This document shows positions 51,235-62,195 of a stretch of DNA of 64,000 nt, one piece after another. The notes under the pieces were generated by a model. It had not been told where the DNA came from. It saw nothing but the letters and a program-made list of their open reading frames with translations, and did no database searches. How positions within the stretch are numbered: the first letter of the stretch is position 1; each line of letters opens with the position of its first letter. Both the position numbers and the translations under genes were made by a program. Origin of the DNA: Channallabes apus (lineage: Eukaryota; Chordata; Actinopteri; Siluriformes; Clariidae); NCBI GenBank assembly GCA_030522415.1, contig CM060107.1:51402307-51466306 (forward strand), in the 5' to 3' direction.

Positions 51235-52002
51235 TAGCATGTAGCATCCACTGTGCATTATTACACACAGGACTTACACACTGAAACACTGGAAAAATTA
51301 ACAAAACCAAAAAAAAAAATATTGTGTGTGTGTGTGTGTGTGCATGCATTTACTAATAATAACATACAGTAGCAGAGTAAATACTTTAATAGAGTTCAAG
51401 AAGAGCTTTATGGAACAGTGTAGTACACAAACACTAAATTACACTCAAATTAATGTTAATTAAATGTTAGTACTGTTAGTAATATTATTATGTCCGTATT
51501 ATGAGTTTAACTAACCAGAAAGCAAATGTCCATAGTTTATTAGTACATTTGCTCTAAAAGTAAAGTCCTATAATATAAAATATAGCCATACAGTGAAACC
51601 TTGGATTGTGAGCATAAAACTTTCCGGAAGCATGCTTTTATATCAAAGCAACAAGTAAATTAAAGCAAATTTCCACCATAAGAAATAAAGGAAATGTCAA
51701 CAATTCATTCCTCAGTCCAAAAATATTCATATAATAATAATTAATACAAAATATGAAGTAAAAATTAAACAAATTAATCTGCACTGTATAGCTAATAAAA
51801 AAAATCATAGCTGTAGTGATTGGAAGTAGACAGTAGAGGGTCCCTCTCCTCTCTACTTCCAATCACTACAGCCATATGATGGATATGGGGGGGGCTTTTG
51901 TGTAGGACAAGTTTCACACACACATCCGCAGACACACACACACACACAAACACACACAGACAAGTTTACCAATAGAGACTCTCATTCACACAATCGAGAG
52001 CG

Positions 52003-52044
<42 letters not shown>

Positions 52045-52125
52045 GACACACATACACCCACTAGCTTGCAAACAGAACCAGAGAGAGGAGAGGGAAGGGA
52101 AGGGGGCTACTGTGTAGGACGACAT

Positions 52126-52175
<50 letters not shown>

Positions 52176-52300
52176 CAGTTTACCAAATAGAGACTCTCAT
52201 TCACAATCATTGTTATAGTAAACAGTATACATACGCACAGACGTTGACTATAGAAAAAAACTTTTTGATTCTAAATAGAGTCTAATTTTAGCAAAATCAG
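51235..52300. other. microsatellite-rich sequence, no gene
   Basis: (GT)n near 51324, (CA)n near 51940, 52005-52041 and 52133-52171. It contains the second copy of the CCTTGGATTGTGAGCATAA repeat (51594). Confidence 0.6.
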
Positions 52301-52304
52301 ATCC

Positions 52305-52400
52305 AAGTGATGTAACTCATGACATGAAGTTGTATGAGAAAACACACCTGCATTCCTGTTACATTGGCCCTGATCATAATGAACACACTCTATACTGTAG
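52305..52400 (-). pseudogene. decayed signal-peptide exon
   Basis: TGACATGAAG(T/C)TGTATGAG, AAACACACCTGCATTC and CATAATGAACACACTCTA match the signal exons at 3982 and 52905, but the coding part is shortened by a deletion and the donor AAG/GTGAGT is absent. Confidence 0.65.
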
Positions 52401-52599
52401 ATCACCTACTGCAAATTTGTCAATTTATCACATTCCTGTGTTGACAGAAGATCTATCAGTGAATGATGGAATTTAACTATGATTTAACTAGAGCTAAATG
52501 TAACATTTATGATAAATTTAACCTAAATTTAAAGAAGTAAAAAAGACGATACAAAGATCTAAAAGCCACAACCTGTCGAGTCTGTTTTTATCTTGTGTT

Positions 52600-52720
52600 A
52601 CTCTGCAGCACTGAAACTCTGCATACCACCAAAGTTGAGTGGCGAGAGACACAGGACGAAGGAGACATGAACTCAGGACATAGACAGGGATTAATAAAGC
52701 TCTGGCACAAAGTTCTCGTT
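52600..52720. repeat. duplicated 5' flank of the receptor family (shortened copy)
   Basis: CTGCAGCACTGAAACTCTGCA joined to AAGGAGACATGAACTC-type and ACATAGACAGGGATTAATAA blocks as at 3265-3640, but with the middle 230 bp missing. Confidence 0.65.
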
Positions 52721-52868
52721 TAATTATGTTGTAAACAGGTTTGATAAATATCAGTAAATCAATAACACATGCTCATGCTTTAAAGCTATTTGATGGTAAA
52801 TTCTTACGTACTGTATACTGTTTCCTGGTATATTACTACATAGACATATAGAGAGACATATAGATACT

Positions 52869-52870
<2 letters not shown>

Positions 52871-52899
<29 letters not shown>
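52871..52899. repeat. (AG)n microsatellite beside the splice donor
   Basis: Same relation to the donor as the GA run at 3945-3976. Confidence 0.9.
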
Positions 52900-52901
<2 letters not shown>

Positions 52902-52904
52902 CAC

Positions 52905-52953
52905 CTTCAGTGACATGAAGCTGTATGAGGAGGAGAAGAAAACACACCTGCAT
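52905..52953 (-). CDS. signal-peptide exon of the V-set Ig receptor
   Basis: ATG at 52953, hydrophobic leader MQVCFLLLLIQLHVTE, donor AAG/GTGAGT, phase 1. It is the nearest intact leader upstream of V1 (44124) on the same strand, so I take it as exon 1 of that gene, with an 8.8 kb intron that holds the Sushi element and the mariner element. Nearly identical to the orphan exon at 3982-4030. The decayed copies at 52305 and 53850 lie on either side. Confidence 0.75.
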
Positions 52954-53849
52954 TCTTACTGACGACCCAAACACACACATTAATCCAGAGAGAGAATTAG
53001 AGTTAAACACACACTGACTGACTGCTGCACCGAGTCTCATCATAATGAACACACTCTACACATCACACACTGCAAGTTTATCAGATTAAATCTTCCACAG
53101 ATTCTTAAGAAGCATCAAAACAGGAAGCACAAAATTCACAATAAAATTGCTGACCAACAGAAATGACAAGTTGCACAGCATACTGTAACTAAGACCAGGT
53201 TCTAAAGCATAATAAATTATAATAAAACTTCTAATGACGGTAAGCTGTAAATTGTTATTTATTTTATATACCGCACTCCAACATCCACACGCTTATATTT
53301 AACACAGGAAGGTTAAACTTAACAGCACTTTATGCACTTTATACATTAACACACAGCATTTGTGCAGAGCTGAAGAGGCACCACTGACCTGGTGCATGAT
53401 AGACACACAATTACCTAATCCCTGTACAAACTCCTGAAACATTTTGAGGGCAAACTCCCTCTTAACCTCTGAAAATTGAAAATAACCCAAACCGATGTTA
53501 AATCTGTGTGTCTCAGCTAAAGTGTACAATGAGACAGCTTTGCTGGTATGCCATGTGTAAACCTTTCCCCCTTTCTCTCTCACCAGGTTAGGAATTACTA
53601 CTGTATTAGTCTGAAAGCTATAGATTAGAGGCTTAATAGACTTTCACTTCAGTGTGCCTCAAGAGAGGAAACATCTACAAAAAGGAAAGTTAAGAAGAAA
53701 CTGAAAACCCCAGAGGAAACCTAAGCAGAGACGGGAGATCAGAGGAGACGTCGCACAGACAGTAACACCAGCTGAAGATCAAAGCAGAGACCTGTAAGGC
53801 CTGGAGTACTGAATATTTATTACTCAATATATGAAAAGGGAAATGCTGA

Positions 53850-53891
53850 CATGACGCTGTATGAGGAGAAAAAAACAACACACACCTGCAT
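53850..53891 (-). pseudogene. decayed signal-peptide exon
   Basis: ATG at 53891 and MQVCV, then a small insertion shifts the frame; the splice donor is gone. Flanking 130 bp (TTACTGACGACCCAAACACA, AGTCTCATCATAATGAACAC) match the intact copies. Confidence 0.7.
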
Positions 53892-54069
53892 TCTTACTGA
53901 CGACCCAAACACACACATTAATCCAAAGAGGGACTTAGAGCTAAACACACACTGACCAACTGCTGCACCGAGTCTCATCATAATGAACACACTCTACACA
54001 TCACACACTGCAAGAATAGCACATTTCATTCACACATTCAGAGGAAGTGCAACCACAGGATTTACAAAA

Positions 54070-54540
54070 ATTACAACAGAAATGTAACGTCTGTCATGCA
54101 CATTGCACAACGAAACTAAGTTTATGCTCTAAAAACTAATACATTATAATACATTTTCTAATGCTAAGAAACAGTGATGCAACATTTAATGTAGTGTGTG
54201 ATTAAGTTCAATACAACTGCAAAAACCGTGTGTCATTTATTGTACAGTACTTAATATGGGGTGCATTCTGTATAGTAGAGGGTGGAGCCAGGGCCAGAGG
54301 GGTGGCCACAGTGGTGCCTGAAAGAGGAATGAGACACCATTTCAAAAAAGAGACACCATTTCTACAAGCTTGGAGAGACATTTAATGTAAAATCATGAAA
54401 TCAAGAGAATAAGACCCCCATATGTCACCATGCAGAACCTGTGGATTTTACACGCTTGAGTGGTTTTATTAATCAGATGAATAATTTATCACAGGCGGGG
54501 ATGCTGAAGTTGTGAGGTAGCATGTCATGAGGGTAATCTG
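54070..54540. other. no recognisable gene
   Basis: AT-rich, non-repetitive; nothing recognised. Confidence 0.5.
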
Positions 54541-54547
54541 AGGGTAC

Positions 54548-55135
54548 AGTCTTATATACAGTGTACATTACTGCACCTTGTGTGAGGCTACAGGCTTATA
54601 TACAGTGTACATTACTGCACCTTGTGTGAGGCTACAGGCTTATATACAGTGTACATTACTGCACCTTGTGTGAGGCTACAGGCTTATATACAGTGTACAT
54701 TACTGCACCGTGTGTGAGACTACAGGCTTATATACAGTGTACATTACTGCACCTTGTGTGAGGCTACAGGCTTATATACAGTGTACATTACTGCACCGTG
54801 TGTGTGACTACAGGCTTATATACAGTGTACATTACTGCACCTTGTGTGAGGCTACAGGCTTATATACAGTGTACATTACTGCACCGTGTGTGAGACTACA
54901 GGCTTATATACAGTGTACATTACTGCACCTTGTGTGAGGCTACAGGCTTATATACAGTGTACATTACTGCACCGTGTGTGTGACTGCAGGCTTATATACA
55001 GTGTACATTACTGCACCTTGTGTGAGGCTACAGGCTTATATACAGTGTACATTACTGCACCGTGTGTGAGACTACAGGCTTATATACAGTGTACATTACT
55101 GCACCTTGTGTGAGGCTACAGTCTTATATACAGTA
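54548..55135. repeat. 44-bp minisatellite with 176-bp higher-order unit
   Basis: About 13 units built on CTTATATACAGTGTACATTA followed by CTGCACCTTGTGTGAGGCTACAGG. Variant units (CCGTGTGTGAGAC, CCGTGTGTGTGAC) recur every four units, so the array has a 176-bp higher-order period. Open frames across it are by-products of the period. Confidence 0.95.
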
Positions 55136-55324
55136 TTTTTGCATCATTAGTGTTTTTCTGCTAACTGAAGCATGCTGCCTTGGAGATGGTATTAGTGATC
55201 TCTGTATCAGTTCGAACAACATATTCCATAATATTTATGAATACATTAATCCCATATGTTCAGCAGTTAAAACAGAGGTTTTTACTCCTTAAACTGTAAA
55301 ACAAACACCTCTACATTTACTTGT

Positions 55325-55560
55325 AGTGTACTTCACTGCGATCATGGGGAAGACTGCTGACCTAACAAGTTGTCCAGAAGATGATCATCTACGTACACCT
55401 TCCAGAAGGAGTGTAAGCCTTCTAAGGACAAACACTACCACCAACTATTTCGCTGACCATGATGTTGCTTGATTGGTCCGTCATCTCACCTGACCAGACA
55501 TTTCATTGAAAGATGAGTTGAAATCTGGGATAAATTCACAAGCATAATGCTTCAAATGTG
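55325..55560 (+). pseudogene. Tc1-like transposon scrap
   Basis: Contains GGGAAGACTGCTGACCTAAC and TGTCCAGAAGATGATCAT, typical of a fish Tc1 transposase, and a CCGTCATCTCACCTGACC block where the third catalytic motif would be. Heavily decayed. Confidence 0.5.
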
Positions 55561-55564
55561 ATTT

Positions 55565-56005
55565 CAAAAGTGTTTAACAGCTTAATGCAGTGGGTTACAT
55601 ACAGTAAAAACACCAACTATTTAAAAACATGTAGGCTTATGAATACTGTAGTAGCAACTTACAGTATATCTATGTACTTAGAATTGAATGTTCAAGAATA
55701 AGAGTATCATAAATTGCCGAATAATTAAAATACACGTGAACAATGAGTGTGACATTTGAAATAAAGTTTATCTTAAAAAAATTTAATATCAGGCAAAAAG
55801 GCAAAAAACAAACACACTCACAAGGGAAACACCTAGAAAGAAAAAGACCACAAGGGGAAAATAATACATTCACAAGGGGGAAACCATGCTCCAGAAAGGC
55901 AAAGCATCTCTCCCGTGTCAACTTTCTTTCTCGGTTAAGTTGCAAGCTAAACGCTAAAGCAAGGCACTAAGGGATTTTGCTCTCTAAGCTCTATAAGTTT
56001 TACTA
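55565..56005. other. no recognisable gene
   Basis: AT-rich, with CACAAGGGGAAA words near 55820-55890; no supported ORF. Confidence 0.45.
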
Positions 56006-56009
56006 ATAT

Positions 56010-56275
56010 GGCTCCAGGTGTGTAGGTATGGATATGCTCTTTTAATCAGGTGTGTTGATTTGTCATTGTGGTTAAGTGCGTGCATCTTCTGTTGATGTTC
56101 TTCTACTGCAGATTCACTGTTTCATCTCCATCATGTGTGCTGTAATGAACTCTATCAGGACCTGGAGAGAAAAATACACACCTGTGTAAAACCGGCCTGC
56201 CATGTAAGCAGAAATGTTCAAACACCATGTCAGTTTGTTTGTGCATCATTTGTGCAGGTTTGTGCTGTAATTTTT
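56010..56275. repeat. unidentified duplicated segment (pairs with 10803-11075)
   Basis: Same blocks in the same order as 10803-11075, with small indels. See that entry. Confidence 0.65.
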
Positions 56276-56719
56276 TCAAGATATTAAGAGTTTTTTTTTT
56301 TTTTTTTTCATTATATAACATACATATGAAATAAAATTTAAGCTCTCTTTCTTTATATCCCGCTCCCTGCCAAGCTACAGTCCCACCATGATCACCTCTG
56401 CACTCCATTTCCTTCCACCGCCTTATTCTCCTCCCTGCACACCTCAGTAATCACCTCTCATCTCTATTTCAACCACGCTCTGACTATGCCTCAGTGCCAG
56501 ATTATTTCATGCCTTTGAAGCCAATATTGCAGCGTTCTTCGATGTTTTTGCTTTCACAATCTCAAACCACATTTTTTATTATTTTTTTTACCAATTTGGA
56601 TTCTACTGTACCTCTCATGTCTTGGATTCTCACGCTCTCAGACATTTTGTTATCGACCTTTGGAATTGTTTAGCAACCATGAATTTGGATCACAGACTAT
56701 CTCAGACTAGTGCTATTTC

Positions 56720-57310
56720 ACTATGAATGATCTTTGCAAACCAGCCACTAACCTGAGCGAGTTCCTTTCGCCCACCCCAGCTTTCATTGCGGAGTTCACT
56801 CCTCTCTCATCGACTCTCAGCGCTTCCACCTTCTCGCAAGACTCATGCTTCCCACTTCTGCATTCCTACCAGGCTTATGCTGCACACAGAGCCCGGGCCA
56901 CAAATGGATCCAGCACACACAGTTCGCTGAGAGGGCCACTAGAGAGCAGGGGAGTCCTCCTACAGTAGGCATCCACCCACAGGAAATCAGGCAGATCACC
57001 AATACGCTCAAAACCATCACAGAAACTCTGGTGTCACTTACCACCCAGCTACAACGACCACCCCGGCAAACTCTCCCCAGGCTTCCCTTCCAGTACACAC
57101 CATTGGTCATGAACCATGCCTCCCTGCCCCACTTACTTATGATGGGAATCCATCTGCCCTTAGTTTCTTTCTGCCTCAGTGCTCCCTGTGTGTCCTCTGC
57201 AGGCTGAATCATTTCCCATCAAATGATCCAAGGTCACATATCATTACTCTCCTCTCAGGAAAGGCAAGCGAGTGGGGAACAGCATTATTTCAGACTTGTT
57301 GCTTCATGTA
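56720..57310 (+). pseudogene. Sushi-type gag remnant
   Basis: Opens near an ATG at 56723, holds a QITNTLKTITETLVSLTTQL helix near 56990-57050 and ends with a capsid-like block (HIITLLSGKASEWGTALFQ, 57238-57295) similar to the capsid block of the intact element, in at least two frames. No LTR or pol is attached. Confidence 0.65.
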
Positions 57311-57900
57311 CAAAGCATTTACAGATGAAATAAGTAATAAGTAATAAATAACTTCTGCATTCCTACAAAGCTCACGCTGCACACAGAGCTCCCGTGCCGG
57401 CTCTCTGCACTACCACGTCCCAGCCAGGCTCTCTACACACACACACACACACACACACAGCCTCCCAATGCTGAACAGCAATCTCGCCAGCGTCAAGTGC
57501 ATTACCAAGGCCACTACATTATCTGCCAAACCTATTTCAAGCTTCACCTAAACTAAATATCAGCACAATAAACTGCGAGGAGCTTCTTCCGACCCTTCAC
57601 CTGCACTTGGATCCATCATGACCTCTCAGAGCCCTAACAGAGGCTATTCTGGATAGTTTTGGATTATATGGGTGAGGTTGATGGGGGGCTGAATGAAAAC
57701 AAATCTTTATAACTTTTTCAAACTGATTAAGACATTTATTTTCACTAGATAAATGAACTCACACTGTTTTGTACACAGGTAATAGTAAAGCAGGTTCTTG
57801 GGGTTGAGTTGGAGTCTGAGTTTGAGAAGCAGTCACAGTAGTTTGTTAGAAACTGGCTGTTACTGTTTTGTGAACCTTTTAATTTATTAAGTAGTTAATT

Positions 57901-58253
57901 ATTCATTCATTCATTCATTTTCTATACCGCTTAATCCTGTGTTCAGGGTCGCGGGGACCTGGAGCCTATCACAGGAGACTTCGGGCACTAGGCGGGGTAC
58001 ACCCTGGACAGGGTGCCAATCCATCGCAGGGCACACACACACACACACACACAATCCAATCACACACTACGGGCAATTTAGATAACATGCATATCTTTGG
58101 ACTGTGGGAGGAAACCGGAGTACCCGGAGGAAACCCACCAAGCACGGGGAGAACATGCAAACTCCATGCACACAGAGACGGGAATCGAGCCTGGCCGGGG
58201 AATCGAACCCAGGTGCAAGGCGACAGCGCTAACCACTACACCACCGCGCCGCC
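57901..58253 (-). repeat. complete DANA/Mermaid-like SINE with target duplication
   Basis: Flanked by a perfect 12-bp duplication AAGTAGTTAATT (57889-57900 and 58254-58265). Minus strand: tRNA-like head with TAGTGGTTAGCGCTGTCGCC and GGGTTCGATTCCCCGG, central conserved domain, tail of ATGAA repeats. This copy defines the family ends for the fragments elsewhere. Confidence 0.95.
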
Positions 58254-58398
58254 AAGTAGTTAATTAAATGAAATTTATTTATTAATTAGTGTATAGCATA
58301 TTTGAGAATAACTGAAACTAAATTAACCTTTATATAATTTTATAAACTAATTTTATACACACTATAAACATACAGTATGTTTCTATCACTTTAGAATC

Positions 58399-58401
<3 letters not shown>

Positions 58402-58466
<65 letters not shown>
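58402..58466. repeat. (GT)n microsatellite
   Basis: About 32 GT units, at the paralogous position to 36619-36690. Confidence 0.97.
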
Positions 58467-58470
<4 letters not shown>

Positions 58471-58523
58471 CCATTACAGTTTGATGAGAAGAGCTTGAAT
58501 GTTTGAATACATGTGTACTGTAC

Positions 58524-58631
58524 CTTTCTTTTTGGTGCTGCAATAGAAGACAGTTACGATGATGTGCAGAAAGATCACAGTCACCACAGCGAAGGGGACG
58601 AAGGGGACGAAGGGGACGAAGGGGAGAGACT
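58524..58631 (-). pseudogene. transmembrane exon of a second Ig receptor copy
   Basis: Acceptor CTCTGCAG, donor AAAG/GTACAG. Encodes SLPFVPFVPFVPFAVVTVIF followed by LHIIVTVFY and KKK. It is 108 nt against 90 nt in the paralogue; the extra 18 nt are two added 9-bp repeats encoding VPF. The exon itself is open, but its gene is broken at V and stalk exons, so I class it with the pseudogene. Confidence 0.7.
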
Positions 58632-59013
58632 CTGCAGAGACTTTATTAATATCAGTAATTAAAAATTACTTTTCAATTTTCACAATTTTCCATTTTATTA
58701 CACATTTACACTTGCTTTAAGAGAATATTACATTACAGTTTGGTATGTGAGTGGAGCAGTTTATTACATTTGAAGGTTTTTTTCAAAGAAACAGCTAATG
58801 TGCAAATTACTGTACTTGTACATTAATCAATATTTAATATTTATTGCAGGATAAAATCTGTGATTTTATATATGAAGTTTTACTATCTAAAAATCAGGAT
58901 CATAAATGGAGTGTAAATATGATTTTAAAAGAGAAGTTTGAGATTTAAGGAAAAATGTCATTTTCGCCTGGGAAATGTTCACTATCACTAAAACGCAGTT
59001 AATTGATCGTTAC

Positions 59014-59084
59014 ATTTCCAGATGTTTCAGAGTGTGAATTGATTTTGTCTTCGACCACCAGGGTTGGTTTTGTAGGTGTGACAT
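59014..59084 (-). pseudogene. stalk exon 2 of the second receptor copy
   Basis: Acceptor TTTTGTAG and best donor GGAAAT/GTAACG give 71 nt rather than 72, which breaks phase; the AAAG/GTAATG donor of the paralogue has been altered. Confidence 0.6.
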
Positions 59085-59112
59085 CTACAAAAACATTAAC
59101 ACCATGTACTAC

Positions 59113-59169
59113 CTGGTGTGGAAGTTGGTTTGGCCTGTGGTGTGGGTCTTAATGGTCTTCCTGTGGCCT
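59113..59169 (-). pseudogene. stalk exon 1 of the second receptor copy
   Basis: 57-nt exon with acceptor CTTGCAG and donor CCAG/GTAGTA; Thr/Pro/Arg-rich linker. Paralogue of 39395-39448. Confidence 0.6.
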
Positions 59170-59522
59170 CTGCAAGGACAAAAATATGTAATCTTTTGTA
59201 TATAAACACACACATCAAAGTTACAGTAGCTCAGAAAACAGATAATCCATAACCATAGAAACTGAAATAGATGAACGGCAGGACATGATACAGAAACACT
59301 TCACATCTGTTTTTAAAAATAATTTCTGCTTTTGGCAGCAAAACTGAATAAATGTACTAAATAGCATTTTATTATACAATAAAAGTAGAATACAAATATT
59401 CCACTTTGATAGACATCCAGCTTCACATGCTTTATACACATGAGATCAGTTTACCTTTTACTCTGACTTAGAGGTCTTTAAATGTCATGAGATTATCACT
59501 GAAGTTGCATTGTGTCATTTAC

Positions 59523-59651
59523 CTTTAACAGTGAGTCTGACGTCTCTGTATTCACCACCTTTAACACTACACCTGTAATCTCCTCCATCCTCTACAGTCA
59601 GGTGTGATATGAGCAGAGAGAGATTTCCTGAAGAGTGATCATTAACCCTCT
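59523..59651 (-). pseudogene. truncated V-set exon of the second receptor copy
   Basis: Only the C-terminal part of a V exon remains (VNDHSSGNLSLLISHLTVED, DYRCSVKGGEYRDVRLTVK) with its GTAAAT donor. At about 59651 it is joined to the duplicated flank seen at 2818-2960. The first Cys and the core Trp are lost. Confidence 0.8.
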
Positions 59652-59830
59652 TAACTCTTTCTGGGGAGCAGCACACATTATCATGCACAAACACTGTCAA
59701 GGAAATAGTAATTATGTTAGCAGGTCTACAGCACACAGGCATAGTCCACTGATTTCCTCGAATTATGTTTCTACTGAGACAGGCAAAATGTTTACATGCT
59801 TGTGATGCAGCTCATATCAGGAAATATATA

Positions 59831-60350
59831 CAGTGGCTTGCAAAAGTATTCGGCCCCCTTGAACTTTTCCACATTTTGTCACATTACAGCCACAAACATG
59901 AATCAATTTTATTGGAATTCCATGTGAAAGACCAATACAAAGTGGTGTACACGTGAGAAGTGGAACGAAAATCATACATGATTACAAACATTTTTTACAA
60001 ATAAGTAGCTGCAAAGTGGGTTGTGCGTAATTATTCAGCCCCCTTTGGTCTGAGTGCAGTCAGTTGCCCATAGACATTGCCTGATGAGTGCTAATGACTA
60101 AATAGAGAGCACCTGTGTGTAATCTAATGTCAGTACAAATACAGCTGCTCTGTGACGGCCTCAGAGGTTGTCTAAGAGGATATTGGGAGCAACAACACCA
60201 TGTCCAAGTCCAAAGAACACACCAGACAGGTCAGGGATAAAGTTATTGAGAAATTTAAAGCAGGTTTAGGCTACAAAAAGATTTCCAAAGACTTGAACAT
60301 CCCACGGAGCCACTGTTCAAGCGATCATTCAGAAATGGAAGGAGTATGGC
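59831..60350 (+). mobile_element. Tc1-like transposon, 5' part only
   Basis: Begins CAGTGGCTTGCAAAAGTATT after a TA, the terminus of a common fish Tc1 family. An ATG at 60200 starts MSKSKEHTRQVRDKVIEKFK and a GLGYKKISKDLNIP helix-turn-helix, then the frame breaks and the element ends in a T-run near 60352. Confidence 0.85.
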
Positions 60351-60359
60351 ACTTTTTTG

Positions 60360-61006
60360 TTTTTTTTATCATCATTGACCTATGCCATGTTGCCAGCATG
60401 GATCTGTGCCGCTTGTGTTTATGGGATAAGAAGTAATAAATAATAATACAAATTTTATTGCCAAAACTATAAAGTATTAATTATATCAAAAACCACTGCC
60501 ATGAACAGACTGTAACTTCAAAACCCTTAAACATAACACAGGAAGTGTAAACTTAGCAGTATGGCATTAAACACAGACATGATAATGTCTATTGCGCAGG
60601 AGAACTGATTCTATGTTCTAAAATATTATGAATCATCAAATGGCAATAAACCATTGGTAATAGACTATTTTTTATTATTATTTATTTATTTATTTGCATC
60701 ACAAAACAAAGCCCTGTGATTTTTCATTTTTCTTTTCTTCTTGGAAAATATGTCTTTATTGTATCTTACAGGATGTCCCATGAAGCAGAGATGTTCAGCT
60801 GCAGTCTACAGCATCACTGATCTGACTCCATCTAGTGGCTTCCTATGGTAAGTGCATCACAAGAAGAAAGCTTATAGAATATTTTTTATATCCCAATGCG
60901 CATGTAATAGATTTTTTCATATTATTTTAAAATGTTCTTTTAATGTATGTTTCATTTAAAAATAAATGACAACATTACAAATGGTTGTACTATTTCACTT
61001 TGAAAC

Positions 61007-61050
<44 letters not shown>

Positions 61051-61480
61051 TCATTATTTAATTACTTAATTGAGGTAGCTATTTTAAAATTTCAGTATTC
61101 TGCATATTTAAACATTTTACACACACTTCTGCATTTCACACACTTCAGTATTCAGTAGACTTAAATTAAATTAATAATTTATGCAATTCTGCATTCCGTA
61201 TACAGTATGTATTCTTTATACTTTAGTACCCCTTAAACTTTGGCATTACATAAATTTCTTATTTCTTTGCGTCTTTGTTCAGTTGTTTATTCATTTATTC
61301 ATGCATGCATCAATTCACCTACCTACCTACCTACCCTGATGTTAATTTGTCTATATTGCATACATTATTGACTGTGTATGACATCTTGTGTGTATATATA
61401 CAGTAGATGAGACAAATATATAAGATATAACTGTTTTGATATATGTATATTAACAATAAATTGACAGCACATCACTCATC
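60360..61480. other. no recognisable gene
   Basis: AT-rich, with a (GT)n at 61011-61049 and tetranucleotide runs near 61316-61334. Confidence 0.5.
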
Positions 61481-61489
61481 TGCATCGCT

Positions 61490-62034
61490 TGGCCATTTTT
61501 AGGGGGGTTTTAGCTGCCCTAACATTTGTACTCAGCCCCCCTAAAAATTCTCCATTAACTTCACACAAATTGCTGGTCCCCCATCATCGTAACCCTTTAA
61601 ATTTCATATGAAAGTGTCGGCAGACTTCAGCTCCTCCCCGTGTTTCAGCGGGTCTTCAATTCACCATCACAGAGGGAGGATTAAGTCAAGGTGTGTGTTT
61701 TTTCGATAAATTGTTATATCTGTATCAGTGCAGTCCTTTCTCATAAATACAGTTTACAAAATGTCATGAGGGATTAATCAGTTAAATCTTCGCTGTGTTC
61801 ACCCTCATCACACCAGCTGTTTCCTCCAGTGAACAAGAACCCCTTAATACAGACTCTATGACCCTATGGTTACATTTTTCTGATTGTACCTGCACATAGA
61901 AAAAGGTTTATACGGTAAACAGCATGTGTGATCAAGAAGACTCATTTTAGTACTGATTCTGAACAAACCAAATATGTGTTAAACATCTATGGGGGCTGAG
62001 CCCCCCTTAACTGAAAATCCTAGAAACGCCCCTG
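61490..62034 (-). mobile_element. hAT-like DNA transposon remnant
   Basis: The right end read on the minus strand is CAGGGGCGTTTCTAGGATTT, a typical hAT terminus, followed by GGGGGGCTCAGCCCCC; the left side has AGCCCCCCTAAAAA in the opposite sense. No transposase or clear 8-bp duplication is seen. Confidence 0.45.
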
Positions 62035-62195
62035 TTTATACTTTAGCACATTTCATACACAATGGTAATTCAAATAGCTTTACATTAAGAAAGTAAAACT
62101 ATCATAAAAATTAATCACAACAGTAAAAACAAGGAATTAAAAAAAAGGTTTAAAATTGTATTTAAAATTAAGACACTTAGAACAGAATGGATATT

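Noticed and set aside
54710..55292. Three nearly identical 75-76 codon ORFs
   Set aside because: They are an effect of the 176-bp higher-order period of the minisatellite; 176 is not a multiple of 3, so the frame is not preserved between repeats, and there is no independent coding evidence.
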